Assembly: GCA_009760855.2 (NCBI GenBank)
Contig: WPIO01000015.1
Coordinates: 5,011,501 to 5,075,500 of the forward strand
Length of the DNA stretch: 64,000 bases
Direction: 5' to 3'
DNA from: Cristatella mucedo
Lineage: Eukaryota; Bryozoa; Phylactolaemata; Cristatellidae
The stretch's first letter is position 1. Every line of letters starts with the position of its first letter. Position numbers and translations under genes: made by a program. Under the pieces are notes generated by a model. The model was given only the letters and a program-made list of their open reading frames with translations. It was not told the origin of the DNA and did no database searches. Below are positions 12,466 through 25,400 of the stretch, piece after piece.

Positions 12466-13519
12466 CTGATTCAAAGGGACTGCGAACGGTTTGTAATCAA
12501 GGGAAGAATAAGGAAAATACGAGGCATCCTCCGGTTTTAATATATCTACAGGCATGCGATCGAGAAGCCATTTGTGTGGCAACGGTTATAGTTGGGTGCT
12601 GTGTCGATTTCAGCTAACTGTCATTCAAACAAGCAGGCCAAGGTTGCTAACAATAACATCGAATACTGAAACACTGTGGATAATGTGGAAATGACTATTT
12701 CTAAAACAGTTATAATCCAGAAATTGCAATTCGTAGCAAATTTAAGCTTAAAATATGTTGAAAAGTTCCCTAGAAAGCTGCAGAGGTAATGTGTTATATT
12801 TAATGTTAGAGATATTTAATCAGTGCTCTTAAACGGTAACAATTCACTTTACGGTACCTGTCAAAAAAACCACAGGGTAGAAGCCGATCATTTTTTTTAA
12901 ATTTTTTTTGCTTTTGCGATGAAATTATTCGACAAGTAGCAGATTACTACGTAATAAAGCACAACGGCTCAGATTTGTGAAAGTATGATGAGATATAGCT
13001 ACTGTATGTACAGTAGCGGGCGGAAGAACCGTGATATATGACAGAGTTCATCGGAGATACTCATAGTATATGCATGCTGATCATGCACCACCGAGTGATC
13101 CCTCGTGTATCGAAAGAATCGGCTTCACGCCTGAGTATATCCTTCCGAGTATATTCTTCACTAGCTTAAATGTGATAGTACGCTTCATGTGAATTTAAGT
13201 AATCTGTCATCGAAATTCAACCGGCTAATATATAAAAATGCCAGGCCATCCCTTCTTCTGGAAACGGATATCTTCTATTGCCGGCATCGAAGCTTGCTCA
13301 AAATGAAAGCTGAGTAAATTATGCTCGTGTACTGCAGCCCGGAAATCAGGCTAATTCTGCATTACAATCTGGTGCTCTACAAACTAATACGATTCATCAC
13401 AAGCTTTTGCTTCAGTCAGCTATGTTTGTTAAACTTCGACCTACCGGAGTTAAAAAGCAGGGTCAGTAGGTATCATGATGTACCAAGTCCTTTATTTGGC
13501 AGTCGTTTTTATAAGATTC
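12466..13519. other. No gene or recognisable repeat seen
   Basis: AT-rich sequence with short T-runs and only short ORFs on both strands. Confidence 0.35.
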
Positions 13520-13775
13520 TGTGGGTCCCTGTGATTCGTCCTTGATGTGCTTATGCGTGCTGACACTGTGCATGCTGCCACTAACCACATTTGCATGCTG
13601 ACCCTGTGCATGTCACCCCTAACCATATTATTCATTTCGTTTTTTTTCAAGCATGATTTTACTTACCATTCAATTACATTTCACTTTACAGCAATTGTAA
13701 AGCGCCTAGAGAGAAATTAAGTTCTCTGAGGGCGCTTTATCAAGTGAATTTTTATTACTATTATATTATTATTAC
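13520..13775 (+). mobile_element. L2-A copy consisting of the 3' UTR only
   Basis: Starts with GTGGGTCCCTGTGATTCGTC, which spans the reverse transcriptase stop codon in other copies. It then carries the whole 3' UTR, an intact terminal hairpin (AAAGCGCC at 13,699 pairing with GGCGCTTT ending at 13,738) and an ATT-rich tail. Little-diverged sequence suggests a fairly recent insertion. Confidence 0.9.
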
Positions 13776-14349
13776 ACGTTAAGGACTATAGCATAGCTGG
13801 TGCTGTGAACTCGCGAAGAAAACTAGTAAGCCAAACAGTTCATTTATATTTTAAATGCTTGTCACCTACAGACAGCCTTTCGTTACATGCATCTGTTCTC
13901 GACGTATGAGGGTATGGTGCATTCACTGGCGTCAAAATAGTGCAATCCCAATAAGCGATATGCCTTTCCACTATTTGTACAGGTGTATTGTCCTATTTTG
14001 GCTAAGTTCGGCATCAACATGGAATAGCCACGCTACGTCTTTAACACTCAACGACGTGATGCATCATCAAATCAGCCTCGTGTGGGGGTAATATCACCGT
14101 TGTTGTAATATTGAGTTTAGTGCAAAAGGCCTTAGGAGAACTGAATAGTTTTCAATCAGATTCCAAACATGGTGCAACATACTCGGTATGTAATCCGTAG
14201 TATTTGTTCTAAGTCGAGCAGTTGGCACGATTCTCTCAAAGGCTAAGGTGCAAAAGCACAAAAAGGCACTTAAAGCCCCTTAATACGGAGATATTCTCTA
14301 TAAAGCCCATGCATAGTCCGTGGCTCAGCACGAAAGGCATTACGATGCT
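13776..14349. other. No gene supported
   Basis: A 78-codon ORF at 13,855-14,091 shows no motif. The rest is AT-rich spacer. Confidence 0.35.
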
Positions 14350-14860
14350 TAAGTAGTTAATAATAAAAGCAATTATAAGAATCTTTAACGGCACCATCAG
14401 GAAATATTTTTTCCATGAACTTTACTTTTGCTGTAAGCACAGCAGGATCAAAAGTAAGTGATAACATGCCCAATGCAAACAAGCCTAACGAACTCAAGGT
14501 GACATACACAACACAGAATCAACATGTAAATGCAGTTAGTGTTAGCATGAGCATTTTCGGTGCAACTAAGCATTTAAGCAAAAAATAATAAAAAGGCACC
14601 ACATGCTGCGATAAACAGAACGTCGTCAAGTCAGGGGATTTCGTCACTCCTATCGGGAGTAAGTTCCACACGGTGCGAGCATATAGACTAAAGGCAGGGT
14701 ATCGACAGGATTTTAGATCCGTATTAGATTAGCTAAACGGTTGATTCAGAAAAGCGGCTAGCACGGTGCCTTGTCTGGTTGGGTGGGGAGTAGTGCCAGA
14801 AGCTTGAAGTCGGAAGCTTCTGGATTGGGAGCTAGTGAAGGTTGGAAGGATTGACTTTTG
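14350..14860 (-). mobile_element. L2-A 3' fragment, diverged
   Basis: Minus-strand terminal sequence, 3' UTR and the region encoding the last residues of the reverse transcriptase (GAGCTAGTGAAGGTTGGAAG near 14,831 corresponds to the LHWLP segment). Confidence 0.7.
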
Positions 14861-14869
14861 ATCAATAGC

Positions 14870-15350
14870 TTGATTGATAATCCAGATCTTTTAGATGCAC
14901 TCTGTAATATCATAATACACTACGTCCAATATTTCAAGCAGCTCCCTAATACTACAGGATTTATTGTGAACAAAATCAGATGCTGGCATTGATCCTGACC
15001 TCACACGTTATCGGTCCCTCGATTTTAACTGTGTGCAGCACTCTGAGCTAGACCAGCAAAAACGTGAGCGGCTCCACCGACCAATCGTGCTGCTCTCTGC
15101 ACAATGTGTTGCACTGGCATGTAAAGCGGCTCCAATCAGAGGTGCTCTGCCAGAGCGTCAAGCAAGATTCATTTGAACTCTTCGTACTTTACAATACTAA
15201 CTTTTTGGTTTTAGTCCGCTCACAGCAAGCAGCCAACAACAATTATCGACTAAATAGGGGATTGTTACAGATTTACCTTCAATGACTTCAGTGAGTTGAT
15301 ACAGCGCTTCACTTCTAAAATGGGCATCTTGTTGTGATTCCTGCAAAAAT
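14870..15350 (-). repeat. Module gamma, copy 1, with a decayed minus-strand exon
   Basis: Homologous to 16,130-16,680, 29,880-30,500 and 36,120-36,780. On the minus strand a 64-nt exon-like segment (about 15,284-15,347) is bounded by TTTTTGCAG upstream and GTAAATC downstream. It encodes ESQQDAHFRSEALYQLTEVI, and the SEAL-x-x-LT core recurs in other copies. The adjoining Ala/Gly-rich segment (GAA-x-LVG-type) is broken here. No known family recognised. Confidence 0.55.
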
Positions 15351-15364
15351 ATGATACAAAGTGT

Positions 15365-15720
15365 GTCATTATGTGTGTGTATCTCCCTCAGTAACTCCAC
15401 AAAGTCATAAAGACCATGTGGGTGTAACGCAGGAGAGTTTTGTATAGCACACTCACAGCCTTAGCGGCTTTCGGTACGCATTCGGTAGCCAACAGACTTC
15501 GTCTCACGCAACAAAGAGAAAGTGGGAAGCATAGCAGAGTCAGGAGAGCAGTTCAGGTAGTGAGTAGCATGGAAGTAGCAGTTCAGGACCGCTGAAAAAG
15601 ATGTGCCATAGTAGGCAGTTGGAGAGTAGTTGTCGTTGCGTAAGAATTGTGGAAGCGAGTTCCACAGTCTAGGACCTGCAGAGCTAAAGCTTCTGTCGCC
15701 AACTGTCTTTAAGCGGAGGA
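15365..15720 (-). mobile_element. LINE-B 3' fragment
   Basis: Reading minus, it encodes the end of a LINE reverse transcriptase (FSSAGPRLWNSLPQFLR at about 15,640-15,690) followed by a 3' UTR. It ends at GTATCTCCCTCAGTAACTCC near 15,378. It is a separate family from L2-A: the 3' UTR differs and the tail is (ATTAC)n-like. Confidence 0.75.
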
Positions 15721-16129
15721 ATGGGACAGCTAATTTATTGTCATTATTATATCATGTCATTCATGTCATTGTTATATCATTATTATTATAATTGCTAAGT
15801 GAGTGCACAAGTTGTGACATGAGAACACAATGAAACTACACCTCTCTTTTACATGCATCCTTTGCGTAGAAATTACTCCTGTCAGACTTTTCAAAATTTA
15901 ACTGCAAACGGCATTGATAAAAAGCTGAGAACCCAATGCTTTCAGCCTGCTAAGTTTAAGTAACTATTGGTTTAGTACCATCACATCCTAACCCATGTGA
16001 ACGATTACTAACCGACAGTATAGTTTTTCACATCTTTTGCGCAGAGCCTCGAGTAATATAGTCATCTTTGGGTGTATTTCAGGTCCATTATTAATAAAGT
16101 ATTTATTTAGTTTTAGCCGCCTTAAAGTT

Positions 16130-16680
16130 ATTTGTCACTAAATCAAAAGTCATCCAGATCTTTCAGATGCATTCTGTAGACTCATAATGAAATTCCATCC
16201 AATATTTCTAGCAGGTCAACAACGTCCGAGGTTCTATTTTAGACAATTGCTAGTGCTTTCGTGTATAACGTCTCGTGTTATCGATGCGGAGATCTTAACA
16301 ATGTGCAACATCCTAACATACACCAGCAGCTATCTGAGCCGCTCCACTAAACAATTGTGCTGCTCGTCCCGAAAACAATGCACCGCCAGTTATAGCAGCT
16401 CCTATTAGTGTCTCAGATAGTGTATCAAGGGCGCTAAGCATGCATATTTTGGAATCTTCATATTCAAAATTATTAAAGTTTCAGGTTTAGTCCAGCCAGA
16501 GCAAGCTATCTAAAACCATAGTAGAGCTAATAGTGATTGTAAACGGCTTAAGTAGAAAAGCTTCAGTGAGTAATTCCAGAGCTTCACTGCTAAGCTAGAA
16601 GTTTTTTATTGATTCCTACTAAATGTTATCCAAAGTTTATCATTAATATAGTAGAAATCTAGTGTTTTTACTCGTCAGAC
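16130..16680 (-). repeat. Module gamma, copy 2
   Basis: The sequence ATCCAGATCTTTCAGATGCA near 16,153 and the following 500 bp align with copy 1. The minus-strand exon-like segment (SEALEL-type) has lost its reading frame, but the upstream AG and the exon core can still be seen near 16,560-16,605. Confidence 0.5.
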
Positions 16681-17539
16681 TTATTTTAGCTGTATGCACC
16701 ACACAGATAGGTCATGAATACTGCAGCAGCTACTAGCTTCATGAATTTAAAAAAAATAGCTCAGTCAACAGACAAAAAGGCATTTTTGGGAAAGAAAATT
16801 CAGCACAAATTAAAGGATAAATAAAAAAATCTTGCAATTTCACTTAGTTCGATTTTATCTCACGCCGTTCGAACGTTTTTCCACCAAACTCTTGTAAAAA
16901 ATCTCCCCAGCCGAAGTATAAGGACATTTTATTCGCAATACTCTGCTTGCTAAAAGTAAAAAAAATTGCAAAAGCAGGTGGCTGAATTATGCAACTAATG
17001 ATTTTTCAATTAAAAGTATGTAGCTAGAAGAATGAAATTCAGTTGTGAAAACCTATTGGGTCAGCATCACCAAGTAGTTACTAAAGTTTAAGTCTTTCCT
17101 TCATAGCTGGCGATTAATACATACCTAAATAATCACGGAGGTCAATATAACAGACTCAGCCCAAAAACACCTAAGCAAAATTCAAAGCTCAGTCTTGCTC
17201 GAAAATAGTTTATTAATATCTAAAAATAAGGTTTTGAAGTTAGCTAGCAATTAGTTACTGAATTTATTAGTGCTACCTGTTTTTAGAAAACATGATCCTG
17301 AAACTGTTTATGCGACAAGTTAAATTTAGCTGACGATCAAATATGTCAATGGGGCTGACAAGCTGTGTATCAGACCAGCATAGAAACGATATGGCCTCAA
17401 GGACTTTTGAGGAACCAATAAATTTTAGATTCAAGCTGTGCTGGGTTAGGTCGTTTTTTCTCGCTAATCGATTCGTGACTTTGCGTACTTTTGTCCCTCG
17501 TAACTCGTTGTATTTTAAGAAATGCTGGAAATGAACATA
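16681..17539. other. No gene supported
   Basis: AT-rich. Overlapping ORFs on both strands at 17,273-17,594 read through the same DNA in opposite directions and have no motif. Confidence 0.35.
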
Positions 17540-17770
17540 GTGATAATAAAAATAATACACTAGATAAAAAGGACTCAGATCTCTTTCTAGGCATTTAAAT
17601 TTGCTGGAAAGGAAACGCGATCAAGTTTTTAGTGGTATCAGGCTTGATAAACAACAAAAATAACATGGTTAGGGTGATATGCACCGGGTCAGCATGCAAG
17701 TGCGGTTAGTTGCAGAATGCTCAGTGCCAACACGCATAAGCACATAAAGGAAAAATCGCATGGACAGTTC
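17540..17770 (-). mobile_element. L2-A 3' UTR fragment
   Basis: Terminal sequence (GGACTCAGATCTCTTTCTAG) and 3' UTR (GGGTCAGCATGCAAGTGCGG) in minus orientation, next to an AAT-rich tail. Confidence 0.75.
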
Positions 17771-17994
17771 AGTATAGTTAGTCTTTCATCACAGTTACTT
17801 TCGAAAACATCATAATAGGACCACATTTTTGTCAAATAGAGCTATGAAGTTACTGCAACAATCAATGAGCTTGAAGATTAACAATTTGTGATCCCACTCA
17901 TTTATTTGCAAAATGTCGACGCTTGACCCAAGGACAGACAACCTAAAGCGTGCAGCCACCTTATGCGAATACTCAAGTCTCACAAACCATGTGG

Positions 17995-18620
17995 CGAAAA
18001 ATCATCTAAAGCTCACAATCAAGCTTTTTTGTAAAACTCAAAAATTGGTTTTGGTGAGCAGCTATGTCTGTTGAGTTCACATGACCAGCTGTGCTGGGGT
18101 CCTAAGCATAAAAATAAAGGATGCCAAAAAAGAATTTGGTCAGTTGTAAACTCTATTAATTCTGCTTTATGAATACCCTACGTGGACATTTAATAAACGT
18201 GGCTGATAGAATTGTTTTTCGTGACTTTGACCGTTTGATATGTATTACAGTTGACCACGTGAAGCAGCAACTTTACATCAGGCTGCAGTGAGCGAGAATA
18301 ATTTGCTCCCTTCATGTTGAGCAATCTGCTAAGATGGCTATAGAAGATATGCATTCCCTAGGGAGTGAAAGGCCTGCAATATTGAACTGCCAGTGGGCTG
18401 CCGTGCCGAGCTGTTCGCATCTCTCATTTCTCCTGAAGCCTACCCTCACATGCTAGCTAACGATGACTATTTATACCTGGTAGAATGAATGCAGGTGTAA
18501 AGCAGCTGCTGTACACGCTGGAAGGAACACTCTGCTAGTGCGTGATCAGCATGCAGATGCTATGAGTATCTATAACAAAACACTGTAATATATCATGGTT
18601 CTGCTACTAGCCGAAGATGG
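17995..18620 (-). repeat. Module alpha, copy 1
   Basis: Strongly similar to 22,555-23,150 and more distantly to 33,030-33,740 and 37,540-38,000. All four copies keep, on the minus strand, a pyrimidine-rich tract ending in CAG (here near 18,285), as expected of a splice acceptor. The coding frame after it is not secure, so an ancestral minus-strand exon is an inference. Confidence 0.55.
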
Positions 18621-18814
18621 TAGTAGCTATATGCCACTATAATTGAAAGAACCTATACCGGTGTTATTCGTTGCATTTTAATCCCATACCATTTGAATGA
18701 TTTCACGGTCAAAGTCACTCGAGGGCGGAAAAATAGAATTTAAATGTGATAAATAAATATAGAAAGAACAGTAGCAGAAGAGACATTGACCAGAACTCTA
18801 TTTTGAAATTTCAA

Positions 18815-20208
18815 ACGTCCTTGATAGTAAGTTCCTGTCTGATGTTAGAGCTAACCACTCCACAGAGTCTGCATTGCTTCGACTTTAAAACGACCTACTT
18901 AGAAACGCAGACGTAGGTAGATTATCGCTGCATGTTTTTATCTATCCTTTGGTAGCTTTAGATACTGTCGACCACCAAGTCCTTTTTCAGCGCCCCCCAT
19001 CTTGACTGGGCATCGCTAGCATTGCTCTGCAATAGTTTAGATTCTATCTCAGTTGTAGACTCCAGGGTATTGATGTGAATGAAAAAAGACTACGCGAGGA
19101 ACGTCTATAAAATCGGGTACCACACGGCTCCGATCTTGGTCCAGCTCTTTTTACAGTTTATACTATTCCTCTTGTCGATGTGATTACCAAGCACAATATC
19201 GGCTTTCACTTCTATGCGGATAAAACCAATTTGTACTTTTGCTTAGATCTATCACAGCCTTCGAGCATCTCGAATTCTCTCAACTTAATTGTTGCATGTA
19301 TTGATGGCAGTCCCACACGGGTGGCAGCCATTTTTCATAAACTGAATCATCATACAACCAACTTTCTTTTTATGGGCGACCCAGTGTGATTCAGAAATTG
19401 GAAAGACTAACGCTCAAAGTCGTCTCTGCTAGCATATCTCATTTCGAATCTGCACCTAATCAAAGTGTCATACTCCAAGGTGACCAGAGGTTTAGAAGAC
19501 CAAATCGGCTCCTCAGTCAAGTCGGCCTACTTTTAGCCGCGTAACACTTGGTAAAAATCAGGCTGGATTAGACAGGGATATCACGTCTAAATTGGTCCAT
19601 GCATTTGTGGAATCCCATCATGACTTCTATAACTCACTGCTTGCTGGCCTACCGGCATGTGCACTTAGACCCTTACAGTTTTTGCAAAACTGTGCCACTA
19701 GGCTTGCATGTCGTGAGCATTGCAGTTGCCGAATTACACCACCTCTCACCGACCTGCACCGGTTCCCAGTTGAGCAACACATCGAGTTAAAGGTTTGGTC
19801 ACTCACGTTTAGGTCCCCTCCTTCTTTGGCTCAAGCCTACCTATTCGATTTGCTCTGACAGCAGGAGTCGTACCATCAACTTTCCATAATACAACTGATT
19901 AAGCGTCATGACATCTCCTTACTTGACCAGATTTATAAAGATACTAAAAAAGGACCTATTTATGCGGTCCCTGTGAGTCGTCTTTTATGTGCTTGTGATT
20001 GCTGACTCAGTAAATGCTGCTGCTAACCGTAAATGCATTCTGACCCTGTGCATTTGAACCCTAATCACTCTATTCTTGTTGTTTATTTAGCACGCTACAA
20101 CCATCCATATGATTTGTGCTCCCTTTGCAGCAATTTTATGGCTCCTAAAAAAAGATTGAGTTTTCTAAGGAAGCTTTATCGAAGGCATCATTGTTTTTAT
20201 TATTATTT
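18815..20208 (+). mobile_element. L2-A LINE, longer but broken copy
   Basis: Contains a degraded reverse transcriptase from the FRANHST region (about 18,840) through the catalytic region (FHFYADKTNLY at about 19,204-19,236, where the second Asp of the usual FYADDT is replaced by Lys) to the C-terminus, 3' UTR and a decayed terminal hairpin. Multiple stops and frameshifts. Confidence 0.85.
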
Positions 20209-22420
20209 GTAGAGTGACCCCTTGATTTATGGTTCTTTTGCAAGTATCGTAAAGTAAAAGTGGCTACCCAAGCAATTTGGTTTAACTTCAGTAGTAATAG
20301 ATACCACTGATCAACATTATAGCTTGACGAGTGTTATTTTCAGCGTTTTAAATGCTCAGAAAGGTTTGAGATTGTGAATTCAGATTTATTCAAGTTAAAA
20401 ATAGCTATTCACCGATTTGAACCGGCGCTAAAAATTTTTAAAACTTGTTAGATTAATTGCTGAATAATAAGTCACTGCAACTTGGTCAATGGGAAAGCAT
20501 GATGCAATAATTGGTCGTAAATCACACAGTGTGTAAATGCATGACATTGCTAGATGTGACAGGCAGAGTGTCAAATTGTAAAATAAGGTTAGTTGTAGCA
20601 TGGGCAGTGTCAGCAAACGCTTGCACACAAAAGGCCACTGTCAACTGTGCTGTGATTAGCAGAGGCGGTTTTGTACGTTTAAAGTGTTCATGCTTTGGTG
20701 TGTCGTAAATTTAGTCCGGAGTTAGTTCCAAACTTTCCTTGCATTTTTTGCTCCCTAATTATCCAGGCTCTGGGCCTCAAGTAGCACTGATTATACTTTG
20801 CTCATGTACTGCTTTGGAGCTGTCGAGATTCTTTTCCATCAGAAAACGTAAGAAAGCTATCGATAGTTTCTTCTAGACGGATGTCCCCACAGCTGCTTCC
20901 AATGCAAGGGTTTATGAAGGAGAGCCATCCGCCAAAAGCAATTGTCCGCCTCTCTGCCACTCAAAAACCTTCGGCTTCTCAGGCAGTCTCATCCCCTGCA
21001 GACCTTTCTACCAATGATCATGGTCTCCTGAGTCACACTCCCTCTAAGGATATCTGATGAGTAATAATTTCTACTATGCGTGTAAGACTTAAGACCACTA
21101 GTCATCATTACGTGGCAGGTAATTCAGTTCTACGACTTGAGATAATAGTTGATTCTTTAATTGAAAAATTCTTTACAATTTCGTTGAGTCAGGGGACGTC
21201 ATAACGTCTGACTGGAGTGAGCTCCACGTTATAGGAGCATAAGAAGTAAAGACACTGCAACCGTAGAATTTTAGATTAGTACGAGGTTTAGCTAAAAGGT
21301 TTGATTCAGGAAAACGGGACGCATGCTGAATTTTCTGGTTGGGTTGGAATCGCTCTTAAAGGTAGGCAGGAGAGTCATAACGAGGTGCACAAGCGTGATA
21401 GAAGAAGTCTTCAAGTCAGGGCTCGATTGGGAGCTAGTGCAGATCGGCAAGAAGTGGTGTGATGTGGCAAGTATGAATCTCACGCCAGACAAGCCTCACT
21501 ATAGAGTTTGGCACCGACTGTAAGCGCCGAATTGCAGGACAGTGCAGTAAAAAGTGAGTTGCAGAAGTCGGGATGGGATTAAACGATTGTGTGAACCACT
21601 TTTGTTGTATTGTCTCCGTCTAAAGAAGCTAAAATTTTAGTAATGCTATTTAGCTGATAGTAGGCAGAGTTGGATGTGATGCTGATATTGTTTTCTAATG
21701 AAATTTCTAATGATTTCTGAATGAAAGGCCACTTTCTAACGTAGTATCTACATTTAAAGCACGCATTGTAGCAATTTTATCTAGCCACTAGTCATAAAGG
21801 CACTGGCAAAGCTGAACTGCAACTCATCTCAGACTGATACTAGCAGCTCAAGGCTTGAGCCACAAAGACGAAAATTCAATCCCAGATGGCCAAAATAGGG
21901 GAGCAGTTGACCTGAAATCACACTGCAGGAATAAACAGGAAATATAAATAGTGTTATAAATGATATAGAACTATATAATAAGGATCCTATTGTGTCGTTG
22001 GACGAATTGCTCTTGTAGTTTAGCCGAAGCTCCTTAGGGTTAAGCGGAAAGTTAAAAAGTTGGTGTGTACCGTGGCAGTGGCACGGCTACAGCATCTTAG
22101 TCAACCTAAATATGGCATAGGATAATATTTACCGTCATCTATCGAAGGACTAGATTTTAATTAAATACTTGGGCAATATAAGTAAGTTGACGATCTCACA
22201 ACCACTGCATGTAATTCGTGTGCGTTACTTTAGTTTTGGCATCCTCTGATTTTGGCAATTCGTTTCACCTAATCCATTGACTAATAAATGTTGATTACTT
22301 CGACATCGCAATAAAGTGGTGCTGCCGAAGCCTGTAATTGCTCACGCGCAGCAACCGGTTCACAACATTCATGGCTATTAATATGCTCCACTTCAGCAAA
22401 AATCATGAAAAATCATGTAA
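20209..22420. repeat. Module beta, copy 1 (includes an old minus-strand L2-A piece)
   Basis: About 2.2 kb that aligns along its length with 23,165-25,400. Within it 21,175-21,900 is an old L2-A fragment in minus orientation (GAGCTAGTGCAGATCGGCAA near 21,431). The rest is unassigned. Confidence 0.7.
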
Positions 22421-22550
22421 CTCACTACCTCAACTGCTCTCTTGATTCAGCTAGGCTTCCCAATTTCCCTTTGTTGGGTGAGATGGAGTCTGTTGATTAT
22501 GGAATGCGTACCAAAGGCAACGTATAGTCTGAAGTGTAACTGTGCCACAC
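22420..22550 (+). mobile_element. LINE-B fragment
   Basis: CTAGGCTTCCCAATTTCCCT and TTGTTGGGTGAGATGGAGTC near 22,450-22,490 match the plus-strand copies at 27.8 and 32.0 kb. Confidence 0.6.
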
Positions 22551-22554
22551 AGAT

Positions 22555-23150
22555 AGGTCATGAAGACTGCTAAAAATGATCTAAAGCTGGCAATCAAGCT
22601 TTTTTTGAAGCTCAAAAATTGGTTTTGTTGAGCAGCTATGTCTATTGAGTTCATATGACCAGCTGTGCTTGGGTCCTAAGCATGAAAAATAAAGGATGCC
22701 AAAAAAGAATTTGGTAAGTTAAAAACTCTATTAATTCTGCTTTATGAACACCATACATAGACATTAAATGAGCGTGGCTGACAGAATTGTTTTTCGTGAC
22801 TTTGACGTTTTGATATATATTACAGTAGACCACGTAAAGCAGCAATTTAACATCAGGCTGCAGCGAGCGAGAATAATTTGCTCCCTTCATTTTGAGCAAT
22901 CTTCCATGATTGCAATAGAAGATATGCATTCCCCTGAGAGTGAAAGGCATACAAAATTGAACTGCCAGTGGGCTGCCGTGCCGAGCTCTTCGCATTTTTA
23001 ATTCTCCGGAAGCCTAACCTCACATGCCAGCTAACGATGACTATTTATACCTGGTAGAATGAATGGAGGTGGAAAGCCCCTACTGTACATGCTGGAAGGA
23101 TCACTCTGCTTGTGAGTGATCAGCATGCAGATGCTATGAGTATCTAAAAT
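22555..23150 (-). repeat. Module alpha, copy 2
   Basis: Close match to copy 1 over about 590 bp. ORFs on both strands (77 codons plus, 114 codons minus) exist, but substitutions between the copies are not visibly biased toward silent sites in either frame. Confidence 0.6.
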
Positions 23151-23164
23151 AAAACAGTTATCTC

Positions 23165-25400
23165 AGAGAGATTTATCGAAGGCATAATTGTTTTTAGTAT
23201 TATTTGCAGAGTGACCCCCTGATTTATGGTTCTTTTTGCAAGTATTATAAAGTAAAAGTGGCTATCCAAGCATTATAGTTCAAAAGTTATAATCACCTCT
23301 GATCAACCGCATAGCTTGACGGGTGAAATTTTAAACGTTTTAAATGCTCAGAAATGTTTGAGATTGTGAATTCAGCTTTATTCAAGTTGAACATAGCTAT
23401 TCGCCGATTTGAACCGGTGCCTCACGATTTTAAAACTTTTTAGTTTGATTGCCGAATAATGAGTCACTGCAACTTGGTCGTTGGGAAAGCATGGTGCAAA
23501 AACTGGCAATTCACACAGTAAGTAAATGCATAACATTGCTAGATGTGACATGCGGAGTATGAAATTGTAAAAAAAGGCTAGTTATAGCTTGGGCAGTGTC
23601 AGCAAACGCTTGCGCTCAAAGGGCCACTCTCAACTGCACTGCGATAGGCAGAGGCAGGTTTGTACGTTTAAAGTGTTCACGCCTTGGTATGTCGTAAATT
23701 TAGTCGGGAGTGATTTTCAAACTTTTCCTAGTTCTTTTGCCCCCTCATCATCTAGGCTCTGCTCCTCAAGCAGCACTGGATACACTTTGCTCATGGACTG
23801 CTTTGTTGCTGTACAGATTCTTTTCGATCAGAAAACGCAAGAAAGCTACGGCTAGTTCCTTCTAGACGGATGTCACTGCAGCTGCTTCCAATGCAAGGGT
23901 GTATACGGGACTACAGAGCCATCCGCCAGGAGCAATTGTCCACCTCTCTGCCACTCAACAACCTTCGGCTTCTCAGGCAGTCTAATCCCCTGCAAGCCCT
24001 TCTACCTACACTCACAGTCTCCTGAGACACTACCTCTAAAGATATCTGAAGAGTAATCAATTCTTTTTCGCATGTACGACTTAAGACCACTAGTCATCAT
24101 TAAATGGCTGGTAATTCAGTTTCATCACTTAAGATAATAAGTTATCCTGTTATTGAATATTTCTTTAAACTTTCATTGAGTTAGGGGACGTCATAATGTC
24201 TGACTGGAGTGAGTTCCACGTTATACGAGCATAAGAAGTCAAGACACTGCATCTGTAGGATTGTAGATTAGTATGAGGTTTAACTAAACGGTTTAATGAA
24301 AAAATACGGGACGCTGGTTGCATTTTCTATTTGGTTTGGAATCGCTCTTAAAGGTAGCAGGAGAATCATAATGGGGTGCACAAGCTTGACAGAAGACATC
24401 TTCAAGTCAGGGCTTGATTGTGAGCTAGTGCAGATCGGCAAGAAGTGGTGTGATGGGGCAAGTGTGAATCTCGGCCAGATAAGCCTCGCTATAGAGTTTG
24501 GCACCAACTGTAAGCACCGAATTGCAGGACAGTGAAATAACAAGTGAGTTGCAGAAGTCGTTATGGGATTTGATGATTGTGCGAACCACTTTTGTTGTAT
24601 TGTCTCCGTCTAAACAAGCTCAAGTTTTAGTAAGGTTATTTAGCTAATAGTAGGCAGAGTTGGCTTTGAAGCTGATAGGCTTTTTCCAATGAAAGGCCAC
24701 TTTGTAACATATTATCTACATTTAAAGCACAAATTTTAGCAATTTTATCTAGCCACTCGTCAAAAAGGCACTGCCAAAGCTGAACTGCAACTCATCTCAG
24801 ACTGATATTAGCAGCTCAAGATTTGAGCCACAAAGACGCTAATTCCATCCCTGATGGCTGAAATAGGGGAGCAGTTGACCGGAAATCACACTGCAGGAAT
24901 AAATAAGAAATCTAAATAGTGTTTTAAATTACATAGAACAGTATTATAAAGACCATATTGTGTCGTTGGACGAGATGCTCTTGTAGTTTAGCCGAAGCAC
25001 CTTATGGGTAAGGCAAAAGTTAAAAAGTGGTGGTGTACCGTGGCTGTGGCACGGCTAGCAGCAGCTCAGTCAATGTAAATATCGTACAGGATAATAGTTA
25101 CAGTCATCGATCGAAGGACTGGATTTAAATTGAATACTTGGGCGATATATGTAAGTCGACGATCTCACAACCGTTGCATGTAATTCGTGTGCCACTCCAG
25201 TTTAGGCATCCTCTAATTTTGGTAATTCGTTTCACACAACCATCGACGAATAAAGGTTGTTTACTCTGAAATCGTAATACAGTCGTGCTGCAGCGGCCTG
25301 TAACTGCTCACTCGCCACAACTGGTTCACATCTATCCTGGCTATCAATATGCTCCATACCAGACAAAATCGTGATATCAAAGCGCCCATCACAAACTAAA
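23165..25400. repeat. Module beta, copy 2
   Basis: Aligns with 20,165-22,420. Its left edge still holds the last tens of bases of an L2-A tail (TTTATCGAAGGCATAATTG at 23,167), although the L2-A body is absent. Contains the paralogous old L2-A piece at about 24,175-24,900 in minus orientation. Confidence 0.7.

Noticed and set aside
22555-23150. Protein-coding gene in the plus strand of module alpha (77-codon ORF)
   Set aside because: The homologous copy at 18.2 kb has a stop in this frame, and differences change many residues. Conserved acceptor-like tracts point to the other strand.
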